From Lysinimonas soli (GTDB taxonomy: Bacteria > Actinomycetota > Actinomycetes > Actinomycetales > Microbacteriaceae), in contig NZ_JBHSMG010000003.1 in the NCBI RefSeq assembly GCF_042655435.1, positions 1 to 64,000 on the forward strand: a stretch of 64,000 nucleotides of DNA, written 5' to 3'. A program made the position numbers and the translations under genes. How positions within the stretch are numbered: position 1 is the first letter of the stretch; every line of letters begins with the position of its first letter. Shown here in pieces: positions 1 through 10,185 of the stretch. The notes under the pieces are model-generated. The model was not told the origin of the DNA. It ran no database searches and was given only the letters and a program-made list of their open reading frames with translations.

Positions 1-2
1 CC

Positions 3-128
3 GACTTCCCCGCCCCGGCGTCCGCCGAGCCGCCCGCCCCCGCGCCCGCCGAGCCGCCCCCCCGCGCCCGCCGAGCCGCCCGCCGTCGGCGGCATCCCGC
101 ACAGTCGGTAGCATCGTTCGAGGCGTGA
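3..128 (+). CDS. 3' end of an upstream gene with Ala/Pro/Glu-rich tail (frame uncertain)
   Basis: The frame beginning at base 3 reads an Ala-Pro-Glu-rich tail and stops at TGA 126-128, overlapping the earliest possible panC start. A 14-bp unit (CCGCCGAGCCGCCC) recurs at 22, 46 and 68, so the second interval is 22 rather than 24 and moves the motif into another frame, which stops at TAG 109-111. The product cannot be identified. In related actinobacteria a DUF2520 (ProC-like) gene usually precedes panC, which is only a contextual guess. Confidence 0.35.
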   Translation, partial: DFPAPASAEPPAPAPAEPPPRARRAARRRRHPAQSVASFEA

Positions 129-154
129 CCGATGTCGGCACGCGAGGAGGCACC

Positions 155-1054
155 GTGAGCAGTCCCGGCCCCAGCAGGCCGGTCGTCGTCGAGACGATCG
201 CTGCCCTCCGAGCGGAACTCGCCGGCCGCAATGGATCCGAGAACACCGACCCGTCCCGCACCGGCCCGTCGCGCACCGTCGCGCTGGTCCCCACCATGGG
301 CGCCCTGCACGAGGGGCACCTGGCCCTGGTCGAGCGGGCGCGTGAGCTGGCCGACGTCGTCGTGGTGTCGATCTTCGTGAATCCGTTGCAGTTCGGGCCC
401 GAGGAGGACCTCGACAAGTACCCGCGCGACCTCGGCGGCGACCTCGACGCACTCGCCCCCCACGGAGTCGGGTATGTCTTCGCTCCGACGGCCGCCGAGA
501 TGTATCCGGATGGCGACACCGGTACCAAGGTCACCGGCGGCGAGGTCGCGAACCTGCTCGAGGGCCGCACCCGGCCCGGCCACTTCGACGGCGTGCTGAC
601 CGTCGTCGCGAAGCTGCTCGGCATCGTCCGGCCCGATGTCGTGCTGTTCGGACAGAAGGATGCGCAGCAGGTCTTCCTCGTGCAGCGCATGGTCGCCGAT
701 CTCAACTTCGCGACGCGGGTGGAGGTGGTCGACACGGTGCGCGCGCCCGACGGCCTCGCCCTGAGCAGCCGCAACCGCTACCTCAACCCCGACGAGCGGC
801 GCGCCGCACTCGCGCTCAGCCGCGCGCTCGAGGCCGCGGCATCCGCCTCGGATCGCGGCATCGACGCGGTGCTGGCGGCGGCCCAGTCGGTTCTCATGGA
901 TGAGCGCCTCGTTAAGCTGGACTACCTGAAGGTCGTGAACCCGCGCACCTTCCTGCCTGTCGATGACGGCTACCGGGGCCCCGCACGCGTCGTGATCGCC
1001 GCACGGGTCGGGCCGGCCCGCCTGATCGACAACGACGCCATCTACCTGAACTGA
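155..1054 (+). CDS. panC: Pantothenate synthetase
   Basis: Cytoplasmic ligase that condenses pantoate and beta-alanine with ATP to pantothenate, the last step before coenzyme A synthesis. The nucleotidyltransferase signature PTMGALHEGH is at residues 46-55, followed by the substrate/ATP segments RPGHFDGVLTVV, FGQKDAQQ and LALSSRNRYL (about 201-210). The GTG at 155 is chosen because a perfect AGGAGG lies 4 bases upstream (145-150). An earlier in-frame GTG at 125 would add ten residues without a ribosome-binding site. The 299-aa length fits the family. lysS starts 5 nt after the stop, so the two are probably co-transcribed. Confidence 0.95.
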   Translation: MSSPGPSRPVVVETIAALRAELAGRNGSENTDPSRTGPSRTVALVPTMGALHEGHLALVERARELADVVVVSIFVNPLQFGPEEDLDKYPRDLGGDLDALAPHGVGYVFAPTAAEMYPDGDTGTKVTGGEVANLLEGRTRPGHFDGVLTVVAKLLGIVRPDVVLFGQKDAQQVFLVQRMVADLNFATRVEVVDTVRAPDGLALSSRNRYLNPDERRAALALSRALEAAASASDRGIDAVLAAAQSVLMDERLVKLDYLKVVNPRTFLPVDDGYRGPARVVIAARVGPARLIDNDAIYLN

Positions 1055-1059
1055 GCATC

Positions 1060-2583
<1,524 letters not shown>

Positions 2584-2597
2584 CGTAGGGTCCGATC

Positions 2598-2738
2598 ATG
2601 AGCACGCCCCCCGAACCGTCGTCGAACGGCGACAAGCCCAAGCTCTCGCCCACGCGCGTGGTGATCTGGATCGTCGTGGCCGGCATCGCGATCTACCTGA
2701 TCGCCTCGGGCATCGTCGGCATCATCGCCAAGGGCTGA
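2598..2738 (+). CDS. Small single-span membrane protein (46 aa)
   Basis: A 46-codon frame starting 14 nt after lysS with ATG. The first 20 residues are polar and Pro-rich (MSTPPEPSSNGDKPKLSPTR). A hydrophobic helix of about 23 residues follows (VVIWIVVAGIAIYLIASGIVGII), then a short AKG tail. Third-position GC is high, as in neighbouring genes. The layout predicts an inner-membrane micropeptide. No family or function is recognised. It sits directly before another tiny membrane frame and may share the lysS transcript. Confidence 0.6.
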   Translation: MSTPPEPSSNGDKPKLSPTRVVIWIVVAGIAIYLIASGIVGIIAKG

Positions 2739-2739
2739 G

Positions 2740-2832
2740 GTGGACCGCCGCACCTCGCGCCTCGTCGCCATCGGCGGCCTGGTCGTCATGCTCGTCGTGA
2801 TCGCGATCGTCTTCTTGGCGAACGCACATTGA
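2740..2832 (+). CDS. Membrane micropeptide (30 aa)
   Basis: A GTG-initiated 30-codon frame one base after the preceding micropeptide stop. It reads a basic N-terminus (MDRRTSR), then a Leu/Val/Ile helix (LVAIGGLVVMLVVIAIVFLA), then NAH. A single transmembrane segment is predicted. The 1-nt spacing to the gene before it and high third-position GC suggest it is translated, but at 30 codons chance cannot be excluded. Confidence 0.45.
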   Translation: MDRRTSRLVAIGGLVVMLVVIAIVFLANAH

Positions 2833-2852
2833 TGCGGGCGTAGCCTGGAGCC

Positions 2853-3047
2853 ATGCCGACGGACTTCTGGGGTGGGATCATCTGGTCCCTCGCGCCCACG
2901 ATCGTGATCGGGCTGCTGTTCTGGTTCATCATGCGCGCTCTGCTGCGCTCGGATCGCAACGAGCGCAAGGCGTACGCCAAGGTCGAGGCCGAGGAGCGCG
3001 CGCGTCTGGTCGCGAACTCGCCGGTCGAACCGGGCGGCCCCCGCTAG
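2853..3047 (+). CDS. Small membrane protein (64 aa)
   Basis: The N-terminus (MPTDFWGGIIWSLAPT) leads into one transmembrane helix (about 8-30, rich in I, L, F, W). A charged, probably cytoplasmic helix follows (RSDRNERKAYAKVEAEERARL). The pattern resembles short actinobacterial anchors with a basic coiled tail. It is the third consecutive small membrane frame after lysS and is convergent with the pirin gene, whose stop lies 10 nt away. The function is unknown. Confidence 0.7.
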   Translation: MPTDFWGGIIWSLAPTIVIGLLFWFIMRALLRSDRNERKAYAKVEAEERARLVANSPVEPGGPR

Positions 3048-3057
3048 CCGCGTCGCG

Positions 3058-4053
3058 CTAGTCGCGCGGGCGCAGGCGCACGTTCGGCAGTTCCGGAGCC
3101 GGCAGGGCCTGCCCCGGGTAGCCGTCGACGTGACCGAACCGCCCGTTCGCCTCGGCACCGGCGATGACCTCGGCCTGCCACTTCTCGCGGAATGCGACGA
3201 TCTCGTCGTGGCTGCGGCCGACGAAGTTCCACCACATCACGATCCGTTCGCCGAGCGGTTCGCCGCCGATCAGCAGGGCGCGTAGCGGCGCGTCGCCGGC
3301 CTCCACGGTGAGCGTCTCGGGTCCCGCGGGCACGACGCCCAGGTGGGTCGCCAGCACCTCGACGCCCTGCAGGCGGGGCGTGCCGGCATCCACCACCAGG
3401 CCGTGTTCGAAGCCGGGATCGACGGGGATCGTCACGGAACCGCCCGCCGGAAGGTCGAGCTGGGCGCCGAGCAGCCGCGTGAACGTCGTGACCGTCGAAC
3501 TCTGCCCGAGCAGCGAGCCGAGGAACACCCGCAGCGTCGCGTCGCCGTGCCGGATGACCGGCGGCACGTAGTGCTCGAAGAACGGCGCGACGTGCCGGGA
3601 GCGGTCGGGGAGGGCGAGCCACAGCTGCACGCCGTGCAGCTCGCTCGTGGCCTCGGTCGAGACCTCGGAGTGCTGGATGCCGGCTCCCGCCGTCATCAGG
3701 TTGACCTGCCCCGGTTCGATCAGGGCCAGGCTGCCCGCGCTGTCGCGGTGCTCGATCTCGCCGGCGTACAGCCAGCTCACCGTCTGCAGCCCGGTGTGCG
3801 GATGCGGCGGCACGTTCATCGCGCCGCGCCCCGTCACCGGGGTCGGCCCGTACGAGTCGACGAAGCACCACGCGCCGACCAGGCTGCGCTTCTTCTGCGG
3901 CAGGGTGCGGCGCACGGTCATCGCGCGCGGACCGCCGAGCGGCACCTCGCGCGGCTCGAGCAGCTCGACCGGCGACGCGAGGTCGGCGGCGCTCTCGTCG
4001 ATCGCGGGTTCGGCGACCAGCAGCTCGCTGGGATCCTTCTCGAGGTTGCTCAC
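3058..4053 (-). CDS. Pirin family protein
   Basis: Bicupin of the pirin family (331 aa). The metal-binding set is complete: H84 and H86 in PPHPHTG, H128 and E130 in IQHSE, matching the two-His / His-Glu pattern of pirin and quercetinase-like members. Family roles vary (quercetin 2,3-dioxygenase activity, redox sensing), so the substrate is open. The gene is last in a three-gene minus-strand operon. Its ATG overlaps the aminotransferase stop by 4 nt, suggesting it works with the kinase/PLP-enzyme pair or responds to the same signal. Confidence 0.88.
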   Translation of the reverse strand: MSNLEKDPSELLVAEPAIDESAADLASPVELLEPREVPLGGPRAMTVRRTLPQKKRSLVGAWCFVDSYGPTPVTGRGAMNVPPHPHTGLQTVSWLYAGEIEHRDSAGSLALIEPGQVNLMTAGAGIQHSEVSTEATSELHGVQLWLALPDRSRHVAPFFEHYVPPVIRHGDATLRVFLGSLLGQSSTVTTFTRLLGAQLDLPAGGSVTIPVDPGFEHGLVVDAGTPRLQGVEVLATHLGVVPAGPETLTVEAGDAPLRALLIGGEPLGERIVMWWNFVGRSHDEIVAFREKWQAEVIAGAEANGRFGHVDGYPGQALPAPELPNVRLRPRD

Positions 4054-5405
4054 GACAGCTCCTTCAGCACGGCGTCGAGTTCGCCGACCAGCCTGCTCGC
4101 GTCGGTGTCGTTGAAGACGAGCGGGGGGCGGATCTTGAGGGTGTTGTTGCCGGGTCCGGATGCCGCGAGCAGGATCCGCCGCTGCCGCAGCGCGTTCACG
4201 ACCTCGATCGCGAGGGCCTCGTCGGGCCGGCCGGCGTCATCCACCAGGTCGACGCCGAGGAAGAGGCCCTGCCCGCGCACCTCGCCGATGCGCGGCGAGT
4301 CGATCTGCTCGAGCGCGCGCCGCAGCCGGGGGCCGATCGCGCGCGCGTGCTCCACGAAGCGCTCCTCGCGCACGACGTCGAGCGTCGCCTGCGCGGCCGC
4401 GATCGAGACGGGATTGCCGCCGAAGGTGTTGAAGTAGCGACCGCGCGCCGCGAAGGCCTCGATGGGCGCGCGGCGCGCGACCACAGCGGCGACCGGATGA
4501 CCGTTGCCCATCGGCTTGCCGAGCGTCACGATGTCGGGCTCGAGTCCGTAGCGCGCGAACCCCCAGAGCCCGAGGTCGGCGCCGTTCTGCCCGGCGGCGC
4601 CGGCGTCGTCGCCGCCGGCCGGCCCTGCGCCGGCCGACCCTCCGCCGAGGCGGCCGAACCCCGCCTGCACCTCGTCGGCGATGAACAGCCCGCCCGCGGC
4701 GCGGATCGCGGCGACGGCGAGCGACAGGCCGGCCGCATCCGGGAACACTCCGTCGGAGGCGAAGATCGTGTCGACGATGAGCGCCGCCGGGCGGATGCCG
4801 ACCAGCTCCAGGTCGGCGATCGCCGAAGCGACCGCCGCGTGCAGATCGGCGCCCCCGCCGGGGGCGTGCGCAACCCGGGTCCACGGCGCGAGCGAGTCGA
4901 CGCCGCCGAGCGAGGGCGAGATCGCCGCGACCTCGGTCGTGCCGCCGTGGTAGGCGTTGCGGGTGACGATCACGCCGCCTCCGCCGGTCGCCGCCTTCGC
5001 GATCCGCAGGGCGAGGTCGTTGGCCTCCGACCCCGAGCAGGTGAACATGACGTGCTCGAGCGAGCCGGGGAAGGTGCCGAGCAGGTCTTCCGCGTAGGCG
5101 ATCGTCGCCTCGTCGAGGTACCGCGTGTGAGTGTTGAGGCGCGCCGCCTGTTCGGCGATCGCCGCGACCACGCGGGGGTGGGCGTGGCCGACCGAGGGCA
5201 CGTTGTTGTAGACGTCGAGGTACTCCACGCCGGCGCGATCCCACACGTAGGCGCCCTCCCCGCGCACCAGTTCGAGCGGTTCGCGGTAGAAGAGGCGGTA
5301 GGCGGGGCCCATCGCGGCGGCGCGGCGGCGCACCAGTTCGGCGGTTCGCGGGGCGAGCTCGTCGGTGTCGGCGGGATCGAAGTAGGTCGAGGGGCCTGCC
5401 ATCAT
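4050..5405 (-). CDS. Class III PLP-dependent aminotransferase / phospho-lyase-like
   Basis: Fold-type I PLP enzyme, 451 aa. The cofactor aspartate is in FIADEVQAGFGR (D244) and the Schiff-base lysine in VTLGKPMGNG (K297). The start (MMAGPSTYF) overlaps the TGA of the upstream kinase by 4 nt, which decides it over longer readings. In animals and some bacteria this subfamily includes phospho-lyases acting on phosphoethanolamine or 5-phosphohydroxylysine (AGXT2L1/2). A kinase next to it supports phospho-lyase rather than transaminase chemistry, but that is inferred. Residues 254-278 form an odd Gly/Ala/Asp-rich insertion just after GFGR, probably a surface loop expansion. Confidence 0.85.
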   Translation of the reverse strand: MMAGPSTYFDPADTDELAPRTAELVRRRAAAMGPAYRLFYREPLELVRGEGAYVWDRAGVEYLDVYNNVPSVGHAHPRVVAAIAEQAARLNTHTRYLDEATIAYAEDLLGTFPGSLEHVMFTCSGSEANDLALRIAKAATGGGGVIVTRNAYHGGTTEVAAISPSLGGVDSLAPWTRVAHAPGGGADLHAAVASAIADLELVGIRPAALIVDTIFASDGVFPDAAGLSLAVAAIRAAGGLFIADEVQAGFGRLGGGSAGAGPAGGDDAGAAGQNGADLGLWGFARYGLEPDIVTLGKPMGNGHPVAAVVARRAPIEAFAARGRYFNTFGGNPVSIAAAQATLDVVREERFVEHARAIGPRLRRALEQIDSPRIGEVRGQGLFLGVDLVDDAGRPDEALAIEVVNALRQRRILLAASGPGNNTLKIRPPLVFNDTDASRLVGELDAVLKELS

Positions 5406-6481
5406 GAGCCTTCCGCGAGGGCGCGTGCGAGTTGCGCGCGGGTGTGGGCGATGTTGCGTCCGAGGTAGTCGGCGTTGCCCGGCAGCTCGCGGGCCAGCCA
5501 GGAGCCGAGCAGGATCCGCTGCACCAGACGGCCGACCACGAGCCCGGGCAGCAGCTCGCGTTCGAGCGGCTCGAGGGGGAGCACGCTCTCCCAGCCCGCC
5601 ACGAGACCGGCCAGGACCTCGGATGTCGCGACCCGCCCGTCGCCCGGAACGAGATAGCTCGCCGCCACCGCCAGGTCGAGCGCGCGGGCGGTGCGCACGA
5701 CGTCGCCGAAGTCGAGGATCGCCGCCACGCGGACTCCCGCCCCGGGCGCCGAGTCCGACACCAGCAGGTTGTCGAGGTTGCCGTCGTTGTGGATGACCTG
5801 CTGCGGCAGCTCGTCGAGCCGCGGCGCGACGGTGCGCGCGAAGCGGTCGAAGGCGTCCGTGACGGGAGCCGGGTCGTCGACCGCCTCGAGCAGCGCTCCG
5901 AGCTCGGGCAACCGGGCGACGTCCCAGGCGAGGGCGCGTCCGTCGGCGGGGTGCGCGAATCCCTCGAGAGCGACGGTCAGGCGGGCCTGCGCCGTCCCGA
6001 CCGCATGCAGCAGCGTCGGCGGGGGAGCGCCGTCGGGAGCGGCATCCGCGACGGCGTCGCGCAGCGGTCGCCCCGGCATCCAGCGGCTGAGCCGCGCGAC
6101 CCGCCCGTCGGCCACGGGGAGCAGGCGGCCGTCGAGCGCCGGGATCGGGTGCGGCAGCGGCAGGCCGGCATCGCGCGCCGCCGCCCACTCGATCGCCGCG
6201 AGCTGCAGCTCGACGACGGCCGGGTCGTCGGCGGGATGGCTGATCTTGAGGGCGTACCGGCCGTAACCGCCGTCGATGGTGTCGGGGATGCCGGCCGCGT
6301 CGGCGGCCTCGGCGGTCTCGGCGGTCTCGACGAGGAAGGTGTCGTCGCGCTCCGTGTCGACCCGGACCGCACGGGCGGGCGTGAGGCCCCAGAGCGCGTG
6401 GGCGAGGGCCGCGGCATCCGCCTCGGTCGTCCGCTCGAACGGCGCCGCGAACTCGGTGCTCAGGAGCTCGCTCACCGCCAT
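5402..6481 (-). CDS. Aminoglycoside phosphotransferase-fold small-molecule kinase
   Basis: APH/choline-kinase-fold protein, 359 aa. The ATP lysine is probably K79 (YALKI). The catalytic loop HNDGNLDNLL (231-240) replaces the usual HGDxxxxN, and the magnesium aspartate is D257 in ILDFGD. Its stop overlaps the class III PLP-enzyme start, so both are translated together. In mammals the hydroxylysine kinase (same fold) makes the substrate for a PLP phospho-lyase, and this gene pair has the same composition. It is unlikely to be a true drug-resistance enzyme given this operon. Confidence 0.8.
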   Translation of the reverse strand: MAVSELLSTEFAAPFERTTEADAAALAHALWGLTPARAVRVDTERDDTFLVETAETAEAADAAGIPDTIDGGYGRYALKISHPADDPAVVELQLAAIEWAAARDAGLPLPHPIPALDGRLLPVADGRVARLSRWMPGRPLRDAVADAAPDGAPPPTLLHAVGTAQARLTVALEGFAHPADGRALAWDVARLPELGALLEAVDDPAPVTDAFDRFARTVAPRLDELPQQVIHNDGNLDNLLVSDSAPGAGVRVAAILDFGDVVRTARALDLAVAASYLVPGDGRVATSEVLAGLVAGWESVLPLEPLERELLPGLVVGRLVQRILLGSWLARELPGNADYLGRNIAHTRAQLARALAEGS

Positions 6482-6504
6482 GCTGGAAGGCTACCCTCGC
6501 GACC

Positions 6505-7398
6505 TCAGCCTCGCGGATCGGACAGATGCTGCCGGGTCAGCTCCTCGAGCTGCTCGTCGGTCAGCTCGTCGAACTTCTTCTCCTCGCGCTTCTCGGAGCG
6601 CGTCCAGCGCACGAACAGCAGCACCAGGATCGGCACGTCGGCGATCTCGGCGATGAACCAGAGGAAGTCGCCGGCCAGGTGCTGATCGTGCACGGGATTC
6701 GGCCACCAGCTCGCCGCGCTCGAGACGGCGGGGCCGATCAGGGGGGCGTGATCGAGGATCGCGTCGTTGAGCCGCATGACGATGCCCGGCACCGCATCGA
6801 TCACCAACTCGACGAAGGCCAGCAGGAACTCGACCGTGATGAACAGGCTCGTGCGTCCACCCGCGTTCTCGACGATCGGCAGCACCATGATGAGCCCGAG
6901 CAGGGGGATGACGATGCTCATCGCCGAGTTCAGCGCGGGGGTGCCGCGCAGCACCCAGGCCGCGGGGGTGAGGAAGACCGAGAACACGATCGCCGAGAAC
7001 AGGGTGGCGAAGATCGCGTTGCCGAACAGGCGCAGCAGGCGGGTGCGCAGCATCCATTCGAGTCGGGCGACGCCGCTCTCGCCGAGCGACGCGCGCAGCA
7101 GCCCGATCGGCCGGCCCGCGCTGATGCAGGCCGGGATCACGAACAGCAGCAGCGCGATGCGGGTGGTGAAGGCCCACCGCAGATCGTGGCTGTACGCCCC
7201 GAGGAAGCCGAACTCGACCACCGCGAACGAGCCGAGCCCGAGCAGCAGGAACGCGAGCGTGAACCGCAGCGGCCAGCGCCCGCCGCGTCGCCGCACCCGC
7301 ACGACACCGGCCGCATACAGGGCCGCCGCGAGCAGGATCGCGGCGAGCGCCACCGGATCGAGCCGCCAGGTGGCGAAGAAGACGGAGATGGACGGCAC
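6505..7398 (-). CDS. ctaG: CtaG-like cytochrome c oxidase assembly membrane protein
   Basis: Polytopic membrane protein (297 aa) with about seven hydrophobic segments: near 13-33, 45-68, 77-98, 120-145, 150-172, 185-210 and 240-262. It ends in a charged, Glu-rich cytoplasmic tail (EKREEKKFDELTDEQLEEL). Overall layout and family resemblance match the CtaG (COG3336) proteins used in aa3/caa3 oxidase assembly of Gram-positive bacteria. No oxidase gene is nearby. The ATG at 7398 is the first in a long frame; an initial 12-residue extracytoplasmic stretch precedes helix 1. Confidence 0.78.
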   Translation of the reverse strand: MPSISVFFATWRLDPVALAAILLAAALYAAGVVRVRRRGGRWPLRFTLAFLLLGLGSFAVVEFGFLGAYSHDLRWAFTTRIALLLFVIPACISAGRPIGLLRASLGESGVARLEWMLRTRLLRLFGNAIFATLFSAIVFSVFLTPAAWVLRGTPALNSAMSIVIPLLGLIMVLPIVENAGGRTSLFITVEFLLAFVELVIDAVPGIVMRLNDAILDHAPLIGPAVSSAASWWPNPVHDQHLAGDFLWFIAEIADVPILVLLFVRWTRSEKREEKKFDELTDEQLEELTRQHLSDPRG

Positions 7399-7650
7399 GG
7401 TCAGGATGCTACGCCCGCCGGTCTGAGCCCGGGCCGGGGGAGACCGTGGCCGGTTCAGGAAGAAACGGCAGGTGTCTCACTCTCGGTCTCGTGACGTCCG
7501 ATTGTTCCTGAACGGGCTCCTGGTGACGGCGGGGTGACGGCCGGGACACGTCTCACGCCCACGGCGAACACGGGACTTCTGAGCCGCCCCCGTCGTTACT
7601 CTCGATGTATCGGAGCCGCCCCTGCTCGGCTCCGGAGGAGCAAAGAGAAG

Positions 7651-10167
7651 ATGTTCGAACGGTTCACGGATCGCGCCCGTCGGGTGGTCGTCCTCGCCCA
7701 AGAAGAGGCGAAGATGCTCAACCACAATTACATCGGCACCGAGCACATCCTGCTCGGCCTCATCCACGAGGGCGAGGGAGTCGCGGCCAAGGCCCTGGAG
7801 TCCCTCGGCATCTCGCTGGATGCCGTGCGCGAGCAGGTGCAAGACATCATCGGCCAGGGTCAGCAGCAGCCGACCGGCCACATCCCCTTCACGCCGCGCG
7901 CCAAGAAGGTGCTCGAGCTGAGCCTGCGCGAGGCGCTGCAGCTCGGCCACAGCTACATCGGCACCGAGCACATCCTGCTCGGCCTGATCCGCGAGGGCGA
8001 AGGCGTCGCGGCGCAGGTGCTGGTCAAGCTGGGCGCCGACCTGAACCGCGTGCGCCAGCAGGTCATCCAGCTGCTGAGCGGCTACCAGGGCAAGGAGCAG
8101 GTCGCGGTCGGCGGCAACGACGCGACGCCCGACAAGGGCTCGCAGATCCTCGACCAGTTCGGCCGCAACCTCACCCAGGCCGCGCGCGACGGCAAGCTCG
8201 ACCCGGTCATCGGCCGCGAGAAGGAGATGGAGCGGGTCATGCAGATCCTCTCCCGTCGCAGCAAGAACAACCCGGTGCTGATCGGTGAGCCCGGCGTCGG
8301 CAAGACCGCCGTCGTCGAGGGCCTCGCCCAGGCGATCGTGCGCGGCGACGTGCCCGAGACGCTGAAGGACAAGCAGCTCTACACGCTCGACCTCGGCTCG
8401 CTGATCGCGGGCAGCCGTTACCGCGGCGACTTCGAGGAGCGCCTCAAGAAGGTCACGAAAGAGATCCGCACCCGCGGCGACATCATCACCTTCATCGACG
8501 AGATCCACACGCTCGTCGGTGCCGGTGCCGCCGAGGGCGCGATCGACGCGGCCAGCATCCTGAAGCCGCTGCTCGCCCGCGGCGAGCTGCAGACCATCGG
8601 TGCGACCACGCTCGACGAGTACCGCAAGCACTTCGAGAAGGATGCCGCGCTCGAGCGCCGCTTCCAGCCCGTGCAGGTGCACGAGCCCACGCTGCCGCAC
8701 ACCATCAACATCCTCAAGGGGCTGCGCGACAAGTACGAGGCGTTCCACAAGGTGTCGATCACGGATGGCGCGATCGTCGCCGCCGCGAACCTCGCGGACC
8801 GCTACGTGAGCGACCGCTTCCTGCCCGACAAGGCCATCGACCTGATCGACGAGGCCGGCGCACGCCTGCGCCTGTCGATCCTGTCGGCCCCGCCGGAGCT
8901 GCGCGAGTTCGACGACAAGATCGCCGGAGTGCGCGCCAGCAAGGAGGCCGCGATCGAAGACCAGGACTTCGAGAAGGCCGCCAGCCTGCGCGACGAGGAG
9001 AAGAAGCTGCTCGGTGAGCGGCTGCGCCTCGAGAAGCAGTGGCGTGCGGGTGACGTGGCCGCCAGCGGCACCGTCGACGAGGGCGTGATCGCCGAGGTGC
9101 TCGCGAACGCGACCGGCATCCCGGTGTTCAAGCTCACCGAGGAGGAGAGCTCGCGCCTGATCTTCATGGAGAAGGCCCTGCACGAGCGCGTGATCGGTCA
9201 GGAGGAGGCCATCTCGGTGCTCGCCAAGACGATCCGCCGCACCCGCGCCGGCCTCAAGGACCCGAAGCGCCCCTCCGGCTCGTTCATCTTCGCCGGCCCC
9301 ACCGGCGTCGGAAAGACCGAGCTGGCCAAGGCGCTCGCCGAGTTCCTCTTCGACGACGAGAACGCGCTGATCTCGCTCGACATGAGCGAGTACGGCGAGA
9401 AGCACACCGTCTCGCGGCTGTTCGGTGCCCCTCCCGGGTTCGTCGGCTTCGAAGAGGGTGGCCAGCTCACCGAGAAGGTGCGCCGCAAGCCGTTCAGCGT
9501 CGTGCTCTTCGACGAGATCGAGAAGGCGCACCCCGACATCTTCAACTCGCTGCTTCAGATCCTGGAGGAGGGACGTCTGACGGATGGTCAGGGCCGCGTG
9601 GTCGACTTCAAGAACACCGTGATCATCATGACGACCAACCTCGGCACGAAGGACATCACGGGCGGGCCGGTCGGCTTCACCATCGAGGGGAGCGCCGAGA
9701 ACTCGTACCGGGCCATGCGCGCCAAGGTGGTCGAGGAGCTGAAGAAGCACTTCAAGCCGGAGTTCCTGAACCGCGTCGACGAGACGATCGTGTTCCCGCA
9801 GCTCAGCAAGGAGGAGCTGCTCCAGGTGGTCGGGCTGTTCATCGGCCGGCTGTCGGAGCGCCTGCTCGACCGCGACATGACGATCGACATCACGGATGCC
9901 GCCAAGTCGCGCCTGATCGAGATCGGCTGGGACCCGACCCTCGGCGCCCGACCGCTGCGCCGCGCGGTGCAGCACGAGGTCGAGGACGCGCTGAGCGAGC
10001 GGATCCTGCACGGCGACCTCAACGCGGGCGACCACGTGCACGTCGACTACGTCACGGATGCCGCCGGGCTGGGCGAGTTCGTCTTCACGACCGGGCGTCA
10101 GCCGGGCCGCGAAGAGACTCCGGCCAAGGAGCTCCCGGCCGCGGTGGGAGCCGTCGAAGCCGAGTAG
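7651..10167 (+). CDS. clpC: ATP-dependent Clp protease ATP-binding subunit ClpC
   Basis: AAA+ unfoldase that feeds substrates to ClpP (838 aa). The N domain has two Clp repeats (about 1-145). The first Walker A is GEPGVGKT at 212-219, a UvrB/UvrC-like middle motif follows (DQDFEKAASLRDEEKKLL), and the second Walker A is GPTGVGKT at 549-556. The ATG at 7651 (MFERFTDRARRV) is the canonical ClpC start, with GGAGGAG about 10 nt and AGAGAAG just upstream. An in-frame extension from 7534 is unconserved. The gene is monocistronic, with its own hairpin terminator downstream. Confidence 0.97.
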   Translation: MFERFTDRARRVVVLAQEEAKMLNHNYIGTEHILLGLIHEGEGVAAKALESLGISLDAVREQVQDIIGQGQQQPTGHIPFTPRAKKVLELSLREALQLGHSYIGTEHILLGLIREGEGVAAQVLVKLGADLNRVRQQVIQLLSGYQGKEQVAVGGNDATPDKGSQILDQFGRNLTQAARDGKLDPVIGREKEMERVMQILSRRSKNNPVLIGEPGVGKTAVVEGLAQAIVRGDVPETLKDKQLYTLDLGSLIAGSRYRGDFEERLKKVTKEIRTRGDIITFIDEIHTLVGAGAAEGAIDAASILKPLLARGELQTIGATTLDEYRKHFEKDAALERRFQPVQVHEPTLPHTINILKGLRDKYEAFHKVSITDGAIVAAANLADRYVSDRFLPDKAIDLIDEAGARLRLSILSAPPELREFDDKIAGVRASKEAAIEDQDFEKAASLRDEEKKLLGERLRLEKQWRAGDVAASGTVDEGVIAEVLANATGIPVFKLTEEESSRLIFMEKALHERVIGQEEAISVLAKTIRRTRAGLKDPKRPSGSFIFAGPTGVGKTELAKALAEFLFDDENALISLDMSEYGEKHTVSRLFGAPPGFVGFEEGGQLTEKVRRKPFSVVLFDEIEKAHPDIFNSLLQILEEGRLTDGQGRVVDFKNTVIIMTTNLGTKDITGGPVGFTIEGSAENSYRAMRAKVVEELKKHFKPEFLNRVDETIVFPQLSKEELLQVVGLFIGRLSERLLDRDMTIDITDAAKSRLIEIGWDPTLGARPLRRAVQHEVEDALSERILHGDLNAGDHVHVDYVTDAAGLGEFVFTTGRQPGREETPAKELPAAVGAVEAE

Positions 10168-10185
10168 CGTCTCAGCTCACGACGA

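Noticed and set aside
5402..6481. Aminoglycoside resistance phosphotransferase
   Set aside because: Although the fold is APH, operon coupling to a PLP enzyme and pirin indicates metabolism rather than resistance.
7500..7650. ClgR or HspR-type operator upstream of clpC
   Set aside because: Only partial half-site matches (GGCGAACAC) were seen; no complete dyad, so not annotated.
7477..10041. Very long open frame antisense to clpC
   Set aside because: It mirrors ClpC codon bias (GC-rich third positions keep the antisense frame open), begins and ends without regard to signals, and the sense frame is an unmistakable ClpC.
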